Notes under the pieces: generated by a model | Seen by the model: only the letters and a program-made list of their open reading frames with translations | The model's database searches: none | Told to the model about the DNA's origin: nothing | Made by a program: the position numbers and the translations under genes | Part shown: in pieces, positions 5,858 through 14,589 of the stretch | Layout: each line of letters starts with the position of its first letter | How positions within the stretch are numbered: the first letter of the stretch is position 1 | Assembly: GCA_964503615.1 (NCBI GenBank) | Contig: CAZDBA010000038.1 | Coordinates: forward strand, 1 to 32,818 | DNA length: 32,818 nt | Reading direction: 5' to 3' | From: CAZDBA01 sp964503615 | GTDB taxonomy: Bacteria; Planctomycetota; Planctomycetia; Pirellulales; Pirellulaceae

Positions 5858-8632
5858 ATGCTTAAAGAAAACAGTTTTTTGTTCTGTCTTGTTTTGTGGG
5901 TCGCTCTTTTCTCTGCGAATCCCTTGTCGCTTGTTGCTCAAGATCTGGAGCCATCGCGTCCCAACATCATCTTGATGATGGCTGATGATATGGGGTGGGG
6001 AAGCATCGATGCCCCGGGCTTCTCGGTTCGTGTTGGTTTGAATCCGGACGGATCCGAAGTCCGCTACTCTGGCACTCCGCACTGGGAGACTCCGAATCTT
6101 GCCGCAATGGCAAACAATGGCTTACTGTTCAGTCGCATGTATAGTCAGTCGCCGGTTTGCAGTCCAACTCGCGCAAGCGTGATGACCGGACGCCACCCAG
6201 AACGTGTCGGGATTCCGTTTGCCAACACGGGAAACATGGAGAATCGCGAGATCACGGTTGCTGAGTATGCGCAAAGTCTTGGGTACACCACCGGGATTTT
6301 TGGAAAATGGCACCTCGGTTCCATGACACGAGAGGTAAATGATTCAAACCGTGGTGGGGCGGGAAGTTTTGGAGTTTATTCGTTTCCGACCAATAACGGA
6401 TTCGACGAACTTTATGCTACAGAATCGAAAACCAACACCTTCAACCCTTTGCAACTTAATCCGACGACTCGTTACTGGACCAACCCCGGAGTTTTTGTGC
6501 CCTTCAATGCTCCTGAAGTTTTGGGCGACGATTCGCAGATCATTGCCAGAGAAACGAACGCATTTATGGAGCAAGCGGTTGCCGACGGCGAGCCGTTCCT
6601 GACTATCGTTTGGTTTCATACGCCGCACAAGCCAGTCACTTCACCGAGCGCTGCCACAAACAGTTTGGGCGCCTACATTACTTCGATGGAAGATCTCGAC
6701 ACGGCGGTTGGGCAAATTCGCGATAAAGTGCAACAGTTAGGTATCGCTGACAATACGATTCTGGCGTTCACCTCGGACAACGGTCCTGAGGATGATCAAG
6801 ATTGGAATGACAGAAATCTTCCCAATGGTGTGGCACCAGTGCCTCTGCGGGCCAACAAGCGAGAGTTATACGAGGGCGGAGTCCGGGTTCCTGGAATCAT
6901 TGAATGGGCTGGAGAGATTGCTCCCGGCGAGACGCATACACCGATGGTAACAACTGACTATCTGCCCACACTGCTAGAGATTTGGGGCATTGATCCAGTA
7001 GATGATCGTCCTTTGGATGGTCAAAGCATGGCTAATACGCTCTTTAACGACCGCGATGCGGCACGTGAGAGAACCCTCGTTTTTCAATCGACTAACAATC
7101 ACCAATCGGCACTTGGGTTTAACGGTCGGTTCAAGCTGATTTCCACCAATGGTGGTTCCGACTGGAGTTTGTACGACGTTGTCTTTGACTTTGATGAAAA
7201 CGCTCCCCTCGCGACCAGTTCGAACATCGGCAGTCAGTCTCAAGTGGTTCAGGATATTTACAATTCACTGCTTGCTGATTTCAATGCACGGAATGCGTCG
7301 ATTGGCAGCGGACTGGATAACAGTTTTGCAGTGGACTACCTGTCTCGGGTCACGAGTGAATCCGGGATTATTGTTGGCGATGAGCCGCCAGAGAATTTGG
7401 GACTTGATCAACGCCAGAACAATACGCCTGAGCTCTTTGTCGAGCGGCAATATGCGACGTTGAGAGAGGCGTTGACGCTCGACTCCGATGGTTCGGAAGG
7501 CACTCATGACGTTACCGGTACGGCGACTTTACCTGCCGGAACAGTCGTTCACAGCTACCTTGTTCACCACGATCCGACGGGCGGTAACACGGCTCAGTTC
7601 GAAGTAACCTTCGAAGACAAAATTATTGGTGTCATCGGTTCTCCAGACCTGTTAGCCAATAGTGACTCTTTGAGTTTTGCTGACCCAAATTTCCAAGCAG
7701 ATCGAGGGCTAAATACAAATCAAGATAGTTGGACCATCTCCAGCGATGGACACACAATCTCGTTTTGGTCTGTAGCTGGTGTCCCAACCAAAGGTCCAAC
7801 TGATGTTATTGAAGTTCAAGAATCAATCACAGTTATGGCCGATGGCACTATTGTTCCAGTTGATGGAAGTGGCAATATTGACACTTCCATATTTGAAGGT
7901 GTTTTGGGGCCCCGTGATCCGGCCAATGGTCTTAGTTGGCAGTACGGTGTGAGAGAAAGAGCGAATGGTCAACAAGGCCAGGTTGATCGTCGTGCGTACA
8001 GTTTCCTTCGTTTTGACGTTTCGAATTTAACTTCGGATCCGACCGACCCAGATTTTTCTGCGATGTTCCAGGTGGACTACCGAGGCCATTTGAACGACAG
8101 CAACCTTGGTTTCAATGTGGAACTGGGGCAGGTTTCTGGTGCTTGGAATACGACCACCGCCCCGAGTGCAGCTTTGTCGACCGGCTCCACGCCACTAGGC
8201 GTTTTGGTTTCAGACGTAGCAGCTCAACCAAATCCAATTGCTGGAACAATTACCGTGGATATTACGGGGTTGGTCCGAGGTTGGGCCGATGGTTCAATCC
8301 CAAATAATGGGTTGACGTTTACTAGTAATCAGATTTCTCAAGCCGCTTACTTTTCAAATGCAACCATCATGACTTCTGGCGAACCCATGTCAGAGGCTAC
8401 TGAAGGAATGGATCAAGTCAGAATTTTAACCGAGTCGTCACTGCAGTTCGTGGATTTGGAAGCTTGCATAATCGGAGATGTTAATGGTGATGGCTTGGTG
8501 AATTTTTTTGACCTCTCGCCATTTATCACTTTGTTGCAGACAGGTGGGTTTCAATGCGAAGCAGATATTAACCAAGACGGCGTCGTCAACTTTTTCGACA
8601 TCTCGCCGTTCATCGCGGTGCTCGCGTCGTGA
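5858..8632 (+). CDS. Secreted type I sulfatase with DNRLRE-like and dockerin-like C-terminal domains
   Basis: Hydrolyses sulfate esters, probably on sulfated polysaccharides as expected for marine planctomycetes. Signal peptide at residues 1-27 (cleavage near VAQ). The sulfatase domain is at about 34-500: NIILMMADDMGWG supplies the metal-binding Asp pair (43-44); CSPTR at 101-105 is the CxPxR site where Cys101 is converted to formylglycine; FGKWHLG at about 148-154 and FTSDNGPED give further active-site residues. Residues about 540-650 form a module with VVHSYLVHHDPTGG that I know only as a recurrent planctomycete segment. Residues about 700-840 (FLRFDVSNL ... GWADGSIPNNGLTF) resemble a DNRLRE domain. 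Residues about 872-924 are two DxNxDGxVNFFD repeats like those of the cyclophilin at 433. A strong terminator follows at 8711. The substrate cannot be told from sequence. Confidence 0.93.
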   Translation: MLKENSFLFCLVLWVALFSANPLSLVAQDLEPSRPNIILMMADDMGWGSIDAPGFSVRVGLNPDGSEVRYSGTPHWETPNLAAMANNGLLFSRMYSQSPVCSPTRASVMTGRHPERVGIPFANTGNMENREITVAEYAQSLGYTTGIFGKWHLGSMTREVNDSNRGGAGSFGVYSFPTNNGFDELYATESKTNTFNPLQLNPTTRYWTNPGVFVPFNAPEVLGDDSQIIARETNAFMEQAVADGEPFLTIVWFHTPHKPVTSPSAATNSLGAYITSMEDLDTAVGQIRDKVQQLGIADNTILAFTSDNGPEDDQDWNDRNLPNGVAPVPLRANKRELYEGGVRVPGIIEWAGEIAPGETHTPMVTTDYLPTLLEIWGIDPVDDRPLDGQSMANTLFNDRDAARERTLVFQSTNNHQSALGFNGRFKLISTNGGSDWSLYDVVFDFDENAPLATSSNIGSQSQVVQDIYNSLLADFNARNASIGSGLDNSFAVDYLSRVTSESGIIVGDEPPENLGLDQRQNNTPELFVERQYATLREALTLDSDGSEGTHDVTGTATLPAGTVVHSYLVHHDPTGGNTAQFEVTFEDKIIGVIGSPDLLANSDSLSFADPNFQADRGLNTNQDSWTISSDGHTISFWSVAGVPTKGPTDVIEVQESITVMADGTIVPVDGSGNIDTSIFEGVLGPRDPANGLSWQYGVRERANGQQGQVDRRAYSFLRFDVSNLTSDPTDPDFSAMFQVDYRGHLNDSNLGFNVELGQVSGAWNTTTAPSAALSTGSTPLGVLVSDVAAQPNPIAGTITVDITGLVRGWADGSIPNNGLTFTSNQISQAAYFSNATIMTSGEPMSEATEGMDQVRILTESSLQFVDLEACIIGDVNGDGLVNFFDLSPFITLLQTGGFQCEADINQDGVVNFFDISPFIAVLAS

Positions 8633-8710
8633 ACGCTACCTATGTCAAGCAGTTCCGAATCAACTAGTTCTCTTGATAACCTCAAGCGGTAGATCCTTCA
8701 GCAAGTTTAC

Positions 8711-8742
8711 AAGCACCCTATGGGTTCCATGGGGTGCTTTTT
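8711..8742 (+). terminator. Rho-independent terminator of the sulfatase gene
   Basis: A 13-bp stem (aagcaccctatgg pairing with ccatggggtgctt, one G-U wobble) with a 3-base loop is followed directly by a run of five T. It sits 78 bases after the sulfatase stop. Confidence 0.9.
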
Positions 8743-8819
8743 CAATTGAAAGCTGCCTGCCTGCCATGGATGGCTTTCTCAAACTGGGCGAGCATCTTGA
8801 TTAACGAACTGCAAACAGG

Positions 8820-9221
8820 TCAAGCTTTCTCGCTTAGCTGTTTCAGAATTTCTGTTGCCTGTTTTGATTGAGCGACCGGAACAAACAGATGATCGTGGTG
8901 GAAGGCAGCGATCATATTGCAGGCAATTCCTTGGTCTGCCAATGCTTTGGAAACGGCGGCGGTCAATCCGATCGCTTCCAGTGAGGAGTGAACGTCGAGT
9001 GTGATCCAGGAAAAAGTCGCGTCGAACTTTAGCCCATGGCGGATTGCTGCAGGTTTCGAAATCAGAATCGTTCTACCTTCAAGTTCATGAAAGCTGCCAA
9101 GGCAATCTGCTTCCGGTATTTCCAATTCCGACTCTGACGAAACGAAACAAAAAACGAACTCGCCGTCGTTTACTCGCGGAGCAAGTCGTGCCAAGAGTTT
9201 TTTTAAGTCTGTTTCTGCCAT
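8820..9221 (-). CDS. ACT-domain protein, small-molecule-binding type
   Basis: A 133-residue protein starting MAETDLKKLL. This start is preferred over an in-frame ATG at 9251 because gaggga lies 7 bases ahead of it. The N-terminal half (EFVFCFVSS ... GSFHELEGRTILI) and the C-terminal ACT-like half (ATFSWITLDVHSSLEAIGLTAAVSKALADQGIACNMIAAFHHDHLFVP) match the family of small proteins with an ACT fold (DUF2241/ACT_3). Their binding role is thought to be amino-acid sensing but is poorly defined. The frame directly follows the phosphohexomutase gene (TAA then ATG with no gap if the long start is used), so the two are probably co-transcribed. No regulatory or catalytic partner domain is present. Confidence 0.85.
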   Translation of the reverse strand: MAETDLKKLLARLAPRVNDGEFVFCFVSSESELEIPEADCLGSFHELEGRTILISKPAAIRHGLKFDATFSWITLDVHSSLEAIGLTAAVSKALADQGIACNMIAAFHHDHLFVPVAQSKQATEILKQLSEKA

Positions 9222-9251
9222 GGAAATCCCTCGAACTGCTCTGAACGGCAT

Positions 9252-10592
9252 TTACTGAGCCAACTCAGCCGCGCGGCTACAAAGCAGTTTTGCTTCGACC
9301 ATCGATTTCGCTTCCGCGATCGCTCTTACGATCGGTTCAGTATTGCTGGGGCGGACCAGCATCCATTTGTCAGGCCAATCCAGACGCAAACCGTCCATCG
9401 TTGAGATTTTTGCGTCCGGGAATTCAGCTTGCAGTTTTTCGTAAAGAGCTGGAATCTGATCGCGGTCGATTTCGATCTTCGTTTTGTGAATGTCGTAGGT
9501 TGGCACCGCCGCGACCAATTCTGCAATCGTTTGATCCCCTGCCGCCATGGCGTCCAGCACTTGACCCATCGCTGCAAACGAGTCGCGAACGTATCCAACA
9601 CGCGGGTCGATCGGTCCGCCGTTACCTTCTCCACCGTAAACTGCCGAAAGTGCGATCATCTGGTCGGTCACATTGGCTTCGCCCACGGCACTCAGGTGCA
9701 ACTGGCTACCGTGCGACTCGGCGATGTCCGCTGACATTCGTGAGCTGGAACAGTTCGTGACTACGTTTCCTGTTTGCGAAGCCAACGCGTGGTTCATTGT
9801 GATTGCCAGCGTGTACTCTTCGCCAATATATTTGCCGCTGGCGTCGATGATCGCCAAACGATCGGCGTCGGGGTCCTGACAGAACACGACGTCGGCCGCA
9901 AAGTCGACCGCTTGTTTTGCTACTGAGGCAAGATTGGCTTCGGTCGGTTCCGGTGGGTGGGCGAACTGGCCGTCTGGCGTATCGCCCATCAGTTGAAAGT
10001 CGCAGCCCAGCGCCTCCAACAATTGTCGACCGTGGACGCTGCCCGCACCGTGGTTACTGTCCAAGACGACTTTGTACTTTTTCGACTTGATCCGCTGCAC
10101 ATCGACGGTGGCCAGTACTAGTTTCAAGTGCTCGCTTGTGGTGTCGTCCAATTCAGAATAACTGCCCAGTTGGTCATGGCTGACCCAATTCGGTTGGTTC
10201 GCGCGGTACGCTTCGATCACTTTCTCGCCCGCGTCGGCTGGGATGACACGTCCATCGGCGCCGAACAGCTTTATCCCGTTGTAGGGTGGCGGATTGTGAC
10301 TTGCCGAAATCTGGATCCCGCCTGCGGCGGAGTGTTGTCGGACGAGCACGCCGGTCGTTGGAGTGGCAGCGACATCACCATAAACGACGTCACGACCGAT
10401 CGCAGCCAAGCCGCTGCAGATCGCTTGAGCTAACATCGAACCGGTCGCGCGACCGTCGCGAGTAACGATGATGGGGCCAGGTTGCTGGAGCAGGCCGGCA
10501 TAGGCGACCGAATAGCGAATCGCCAAGGTGGGGTCCAACGACTCGCCAATGATTCCGCGTAGACCGGAGACGCTGATTATGGGCTCTGACAT
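9252..10592 (-). CDS. glmM: Phosphoglucosamine mutase / phosphohexomutase
   Basis: A 446-residue alpha-D-phosphohexomutase. It interconverts 6-phospho and 1-phospho sugars, most likely glucosamine phosphates for UDP-GlcNAc synthesis. The phosphoserine loop is ISASHNPPPYNG at 95-106 (catalytic Ser98). The metal loop DPDADR at 240-245 carries three Asp. The sugar-binding loop is GGEGNGG at 320-326, and the phosphate-binding loop is RPSNTEPIVR near the C-terminus. The EGNGG loop and RPSNTEP are more like archaeal-type GlmM and phosphomannomutase than E. coli GlmM, so mannose or glucose phosphate specificity is possible. An aggaa ribosome site precedes the ATG. It is divergent from a second hexomutase gene 152 bases away and followed directly by the ACT-domain gene. 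Confidence 0.88.
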   Translation of the reverse strand: MSEPIISVSGLRGIIGESLDPTLAIRYSVAYAGLLQQPGPIIVTRDGRATGSMLAQAICSGLAAIGRDVVYGDVAATPTTGVLVRQHSAAGGIQISASHNPPPYNGIKLFGADGRVIPADAGEKVIEAYRANQPNWVSHDQLGSYSELDDTTSEHLKLVLATVDVQRIKSKKYKVVLDSNHGAGSVHGRQLLEALGCDFQLMGDTPDGQFAHPPEPTEANLASVAKQAVDFAADVVFCQDPDADRLAIIDASGKYIGEEYTLAITMNHALASQTGNVVTNCSSSRMSADIAESHGSQLHLSAVGEANVTDQMIALSAVYGGEGNGGPIDPRVGYVRDSFAAMGQVLDAMAAGDQTIAELVAAVPTYDIHKTKIEIDRDQIPALYEKLQAEFPDAKISTMDGLRLDWPDKWMLVRPSNTEPIVRAIAEAKSMVEAKLLCSRAAELAQ

Positions 10593-10744
10593 GAAATTCC
10601 TGATAGGCTGGGTGAAAAGTCGCCGATTGAATCGACGGTGGACTGTTGTTTGCGAGTGGGCTGATTTAAAATCGGGCCTTCCGAAGTATCTTCTACAGCT
10701 TCTGCCGAAAACTTCCGGCTTTTACAGATTAACAAGTGAAACCA

Positions 10745-12568
10745 ATGAACAACACTCCCTCCTTTGACCTCGATTCCTGTTTGTCCGCAATTGGCGAAGC
10801 CCAGCAGGCAGGCTCGCTTACCGAATCGGCCGTTGAGAATATCAAGATTTGGCTGACCGACTCACGCTATGCGGATTACGCTCCAGCCGTTGCCCAGCAT
10901 ATTGCCGAGCAGAAATGGAAAGAGCTGGATGACGTTTTTTGGACGATCATTCCGTTTGGAACAGGTGGTCGTCGTGGGATGATGTATGAGTTTGGCAGTA
11001 ATGCGATCAATGAACGAACGATCGGCGAAAGTGCTCAGGGCCTGGCGGACTATGTGAAAGAGGTCAAACCGGACGGACCTTGGTCGTTTGGAATCGCTTA
11101 CGATACGCGGCACCGTTCACGCGAGTTTGCCGAGCTATGTTCCGGGATCATGGTGGCCAACGGATTCAAAGTCTACTTCCTGGACGACTATCGCAGTACG
11201 CCGGAACTTTCGTATCTGATTCGATATAAAAAATGTGATTGCGGGATCATGGTTACGGCTAGCCACAACCCGCCCAGCGACAACGCGGTCAAAGTCTATT
11301 GGTCCAGTGGAGCGCAATTGATACCGCCACACGACAAAGCGGTAATCGAAAAGGTCGGTCAAGTTCAACAGATCGAAGCGGCGAATTTTGAAGAAGCGGT
11401 TAAAGCAGGCAACGTCGAAATTTGCACTGCCGAGGTAGATGCTGCGTTAATGAAAGAGCATGTTCAACACAGCTTTGACGGTCCACGCGATTTGAAAGTG
11501 ATTTTCTCGCCGCTGCATGGTGTTGGTGAATTCAACGTGAAATCGTTGTTGAACGAAGTTGGCTTTAACGACCTCGAAATCTACGGACCCCATCGTGAGC
11601 CCAGCGGTGATTTTCCCAACGTTCCTGGGCACGTTTCCAATCCGGAAAATGTAGAAGTGTTTACCGAAATCATTAAGCACGCCAAAACAACCGGCGCGGA
11701 ATTGATTTTGGCTTCTGACCCGGACTGCGATCGCATGGGCGCGGCCGCGCCGGTAACAACAGATGTCAATGGACCGTGGAAAACGTTGAACGGAAATCAA
11801 CTGGGCGTCGTGCTTGCTGAGTACATTCTTTCACAACGCGCCCAGGCGGGTACGTTGACTCCGGATCACTATAGCGTGACTACTTTGGTTACCACCATGA
11901 TGATCAAGCGAATCGCGGAAGCGTACAAGACCAAGTGCTACAACGAGAATCTGGTGGGCTTCAAGTGGATCTGCAATGTTGTCGATCAAAAGGGGCCGGA
12001 CCAATTCGTCTTTGGGACCGAGGAGTCACACGGTTACCTTGTCGGGCAATACGCTCGAGACAAAGACGGTGCGGTGGCCTGTATGTTGATGACGCAATTG
12101 GCAGCGTGGGTTAAATCGCAAGGTAAATCGCTTCACGAGTTCCTGGATGAGTTGTATTTCAAATATGGTTATCACGGTGAACGACTGGTCACGATCCGTA
12201 TGGAAGGTTCGGACGGGATGCGAAGGATGAAAGCACTGATGGAAAAGTTCCGCAGTGAGCCGCCTGAGCAGTTAGGCAGTATCAAAGTCCATTCGATGCG
12301 CGATTACTCATCCCTCAAGCGTGTTTTCCCAGACGGAAAATCGGAGACGATCGAAGGCCCTATGGGCAACGTCGTTATCTTTGACACCGAGATCGAAGGC
12401 AATTACGTTGCGGCTCGACCCTCGGGCACGGAACCTAAGGTTAAGTTCTATATGTTCAGCTATAAGGCTCCTGGTGAATTCACCGACCTGGCCGCGGTTA
12501 AAGCAGAAATGTCAGACCGCCTGGACGAACTTGCGTCAGGCTTGCAAGCGATCGCGGACTCGGTTTAG
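10745..12568 (+). CDS. Phospho-sugar mutase (phosphoglucomutase/phosphomannomutase, long form)
   Basis: A 607-residue alpha-D-phosphohexomutase of the long bacterial/PGM2-like type, expected to interconvert glucose-1-phosphate and glucose-6-phosphate or the mannose equivalents. It shows TASHNPPSDNAVK at 161-173 with phosphoserine Ser163, the metal loop ASDPDCDRMG, the sugar-binding FGTEESHGYL and the phosphate-binding RPSGTEPKVKFY near the C-terminus. The N-terminus has FGTGGRRGMM, typical of this subgroup. A GTG three codons upstream (10736) is in frame; the ATG at 10745 is preferred, though no strong ribosome site is seen for either. It is transcribed away from the GlmM-like gene and followed 66 bases on by uvrC. 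Family call firm, substrate uncertain. Confidence 0.92.
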   Translation: MNNTPSFDLDSCLSAIGEAQQAGSLTESAVENIKIWLTDSRYADYAPAVAQHIAEQKWKELDDVFWTIIPFGTGGRRGMMYEFGSNAINERTIGESAQGLADYVKEVKPDGPWSFGIAYDTRHRSREFAELCSGIMVANGFKVYFLDDYRSTPELSYLIRYKKCDCGIMVTASHNPPSDNAVKVYWSSGAQLIPPHDKAVIEKVGQVQQIEAANFEEAVKAGNVEICTAEVDAALMKEHVQHSFDGPRDLKVIFSPLHGVGEFNVKSLLNEVGFNDLEIYGPHREPSGDFPNVPGHVSNPENVEVFTEIIKHAKTTGAELILASDPDCDRMGAAAPVTTDVNGPWKTLNGNQLGVVLAEYILSQRAQAGTLTPDHYSVTTLVTTMMIKRIAEAYKTKCYNENLVGFKWICNVVDQKGPDQFVFGTEESHGYLVGQYARDKDGAVACMLMTQLAAWVKSQGKSLHEFLDELYFKYGYHGERLVTIRMEGSDGMRRMKALMEKFRSEPPEQLGSIKVHSMRDYSSLKRVFPDGKSETIEGPMGNVVIFDTEIEGNYVAARPSGTEPKVKFYMFSYKAPGEFTDLAAVKAEMSDRLDELASGLQAIADSV

Positions 12569-12634
12569 CGGTCGGCTACGCTGATCGCCAGCAGTTTGGC
12601 AAACTCAATTCCCACACCCGAATGCGAAAATCCA

Positions 12635-14047
12635 ATGGCTAAAGGTTCAAACGCAGAAGAATGGGAACAGGATGCGGATTCGCTTTCGTTCGAAGATGTA
12701 GCCAACGATCTGCCGGTCGACCCGGATCAGTTCGAAAGACTTTCCAATAGTGTTGCCGCGGAAAAAGTGAAAACGTTTCCGCAAACGCCAGGCGTGTACT
12801 TAATGAAAGACGCCTCAGGGGTTGTGATCTACGTCGGCAAAGCAAAAAACTTGCGTTCGCGTGCTGGTAGTTACTTTCTCAAAGCTGCCTTGCAGGAATC
12901 GCGGACGGCCGTTTGGGTGCTGGATATTGCCGACATCGATTATCTGGAATGCGAAAGCGAGGTCGACGCGTTGCTGGTCGAATCCCGCTTGATCAAAGAC
13001 ATTCAGCCGAAAAACAATATTGAGCAAAAGGATGACAAGTCGTTCCCGTATTTGCAGATCACAACGGGCGAAGATTTTCCTCGCATCGAATTGACTCGAA
13101 CTCCTAAAACAAAAGGCGTCAAGCTTTACGGGCCGTTTGCCAGTGCTGGTTCGCTCCGTGGTGCAATTTCAGTGTTGCAAAAGATTTTCAAGTTCCGAAC
13201 CTGTTCGCTGGATATCGAAGAGGGTGACGAGCGTTGGAAATGGTTCCGCCCGTGTTTGCTGGCCAGTATTAAACAGTGCACGGCCCCCTGTAACATGCGA
13301 ATTAGCAAAGCGGATTATCGCAAAGACATCCGTCGTTTGCAGTTGTTTATGGAGGGCAAGAAAACACGCCTGATCAACTCACTCAAAAAGGAGATGTTGG
13401 CCGCATCCAAAGCACTTGAGTTTGAAAAAGCGGCGCGGTTGCGTGACGAAGTGACGATGTTGGAGTCGCTGGACGAGCGAGGTGAGTTGGACACGCACGT
13501 TCAGCCTGAAGTGTTCTACATCGATCCGAAAAAAGGGTTGACCGGCTTGCAGCGAATTTTAAAGTTGCCGGAGACACCGCGAACGATCGAAGGCGTCGAC
13601 ATCGCGCACTTGGGTGGCGGCGAAACGGTTGCCAGCCTTGTACAGTTCATTGACGGAATCCCGTTCAAGCCGGGCTATCGTCGGTTCAAGATTAAAGAGG
13701 TAAGCGGTATTGATGATTTTCGGAGCATCCATGAAGTCGTTTCTCGACGCTTTAAACGGTTGCATGACGAGTCCGATACGTTTCCAGACATTTTGTTGAT
13801 CGACGGGGGCAAAGGCCAATTAAGCTCGGCCGTTTCGGCATTCGAATCGTTGGGGATAGAACCGCCGGTCCTTTTGTCGCTTGCCAAGCAGAACGAAGAG
13901 ATCTTTCGTCCTGGCGCCTCGGAGCCGATCGTTTTGGATCGACGCTCGTACGGCTTGCGGTTATTGCAATACGTCCGAGACGAAGCTCACCGATTTGCCC
14001 AACACTACCACCATATCTTGCGTCAAAAGTCGCAGTTTAGAGATTAG
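12635..14047 (+). CDS. uvrC: UvrC excinuclease subunit, short form lacking the C-terminal HhH region
   Basis: Makes both incisions in nucleotide excision repair with UvrA and UvrB. Numbered from an in-frame TTG at 12596; the ATG at 12635 is residue 14 and the likelier start. An acidic N-terminal extension precedes the GIY-YIG nuclease (GVYLM at 66-70, YVGKAKNLR at 79-87). The iron-sulfur ligands are Cys203, 220, 228 and 232. The UVR motif that contacts UvrB is at 260-292. The RNase H-like nuclease follows, with Asp335, Asp403 in LLIDGGKGQLSS and His465 in RDEAHRFA. The frame ends FRD-stop at 483, where typical UvrC continues into a tandem helix-hairpin-helix DNA-binding region. The TAG lies 4 bases before a run of N, so sequence quality at a contig end should be considered. 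Family identity is certain; the short end is real only if the final bases are correct. Confidence 0.9.
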   Translation: MAKGSNAEEWEQDADSLSFEDVANDLPVDPDQFERLSNSVAAEKVKTFPQTPGVYLMKDASGVVIYVGKAKNLRSRAGSYFLKAALQESRTAVWVLDIADIDYLECESEVDALLVESRLIKDIQPKNNIEQKDDKSFPYLQITTGEDFPRIELTRTPKTKGVKLYGPFASAGSLRGAISVLQKIFKFRTCSLDIEEGDERWKWFRPCLLASIKQCTAPCNMRISKADYRKDIRRLQLFMEGKKTRLINSLKKEMLAASKALEFEKAARLRDEVTMLESLDERGELDTHVQPEVFYIDPKKGLTGLQRILKLPETPRTIEGVDIAHLGGGETVASLVQFIDGIPFKPGYRRFKIKEVSGIDDFRSIHEVVSRRFKRLHDESDTFPDILLIDGGKGQLSSAVSAFESLGIEPPVLLSLAKQNEEIFRPGASEPIVLDRRSYGLRLLQYVRDEAHRFAQHYHHILRQKSQFRD

Positions 14048-14051
14048 TTTC

Positions 14052-14151
14052 NNNNNNNNNNNNNNNNNNNNNNNNNNNNNNNNNNNNNNNNNNNNNNNNN
14101 NNNNNNNNNNNNNNNNNNNNNNNNNNNNNNNNNNNNNNNNNNNNNNNNNNN
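14052..14151. other. Scaffold gap, 100 N
   Basis: Exactly 100 N, a default length for gaps of unknown size. The flanks (ending tagtttc and starting agggccacg) share no overlap. True content is unknown and could include a gene or repeat. Confidence 0.99.
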
Positions 14152-14170
14152 AGGGCCACGAATCTCACGA

Positions 14171-14217
14171 ATCAAAAAAGGCCACGACGTTTTGGTCGTG
14201 GCCTTTTTGATTTTTTT
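14171..14217. terminator. Bidirectional rho-independent terminator
   Basis: The 9-bp stem ggccacgac/gtcgtggcc (14180-14188 and 14195-14203) with loop gttttg is flanked by A-rich sequence on the left and T-rich on the right, and so works on both strands. It probably ends the minus-strand glycine-zipper gene that stops at 14239 and any plus-strand transcript coming through the gap. Confidence 0.9.
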
Positions 14218-14238
14218 GTGAACTTGTCGATTTGCGTT

Positions 14239-14589
14239 TTACCAGCCTCGACCGCAACTTGATCTGCCGTAACTTCGATAAACGGGAGCGTTATAGTAGC
14301 CCCGGTTGTAGACCGGCTGTCGGTAGACAGGCTGACGGTAAACAGGTTGTTGGTAACCACCACCGCCGAAATATTGCCTGTTATCAAATGTTCGTCCGAC
14401 TACGTTTCCGACAAGTCCGCCGATGGCGACACCTGCCAGAGCTTCGTTGTTTTGGTCACCGACAATACCGCCAATAATACCGCCGACAACGGTTCCGCGC
14501 CGTGTGGCGAATTGAGCTTCTGAGACCGCAGGCGCTGAAAACAACGCAGCTGCAAAGACGATGAATCCGATTTTAAATTTGTTGTTCAT
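14239..14589 (-). CDS. Exported glycine-zipper protein with QPVYR repeats
   Basis: A 116-residue protein starting MNNKFKIGF. The ATG at 14589 is preferred over an upstream frame start because it begins a clean signal peptide (IGFIVFAAALFSAPAVSEA, cleavage near SEA). The centre is a glycine zipper, GTVVGGIIGGIVG ... GVAIGGLVGNVVG, with small residues every four positions as in outer-membrane or periplasmic glycine-zipper proteins. The C-terminus is low-complexity: GGGGYQQ, then three QPVYR-like repeats, then Tyr/Arg-rich sequence ending SSCGRGW. It likely sits in the cell envelope. A specific role cannot be assigned. The bidirectional terminator at 14171 follows it. Confidence 0.8.
   Translation of the reverse strand: MNNKFKIGFIVFAAALFSAPAVSEAQFATRRGTVVGGIIGGIVGDQNNEALAGVAIGGLVGNVVGRTFDNRQYFGGGGYQQPVYRQPVYRQPVYNRGYYNAPVYRSYGRSSCGRGW

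Noticed and set aside
13881..14210. Plus-strand frame crossing the first N run
   Set aside because: It overlaps the end of uvrC in another frame and continues through N; not a gene.
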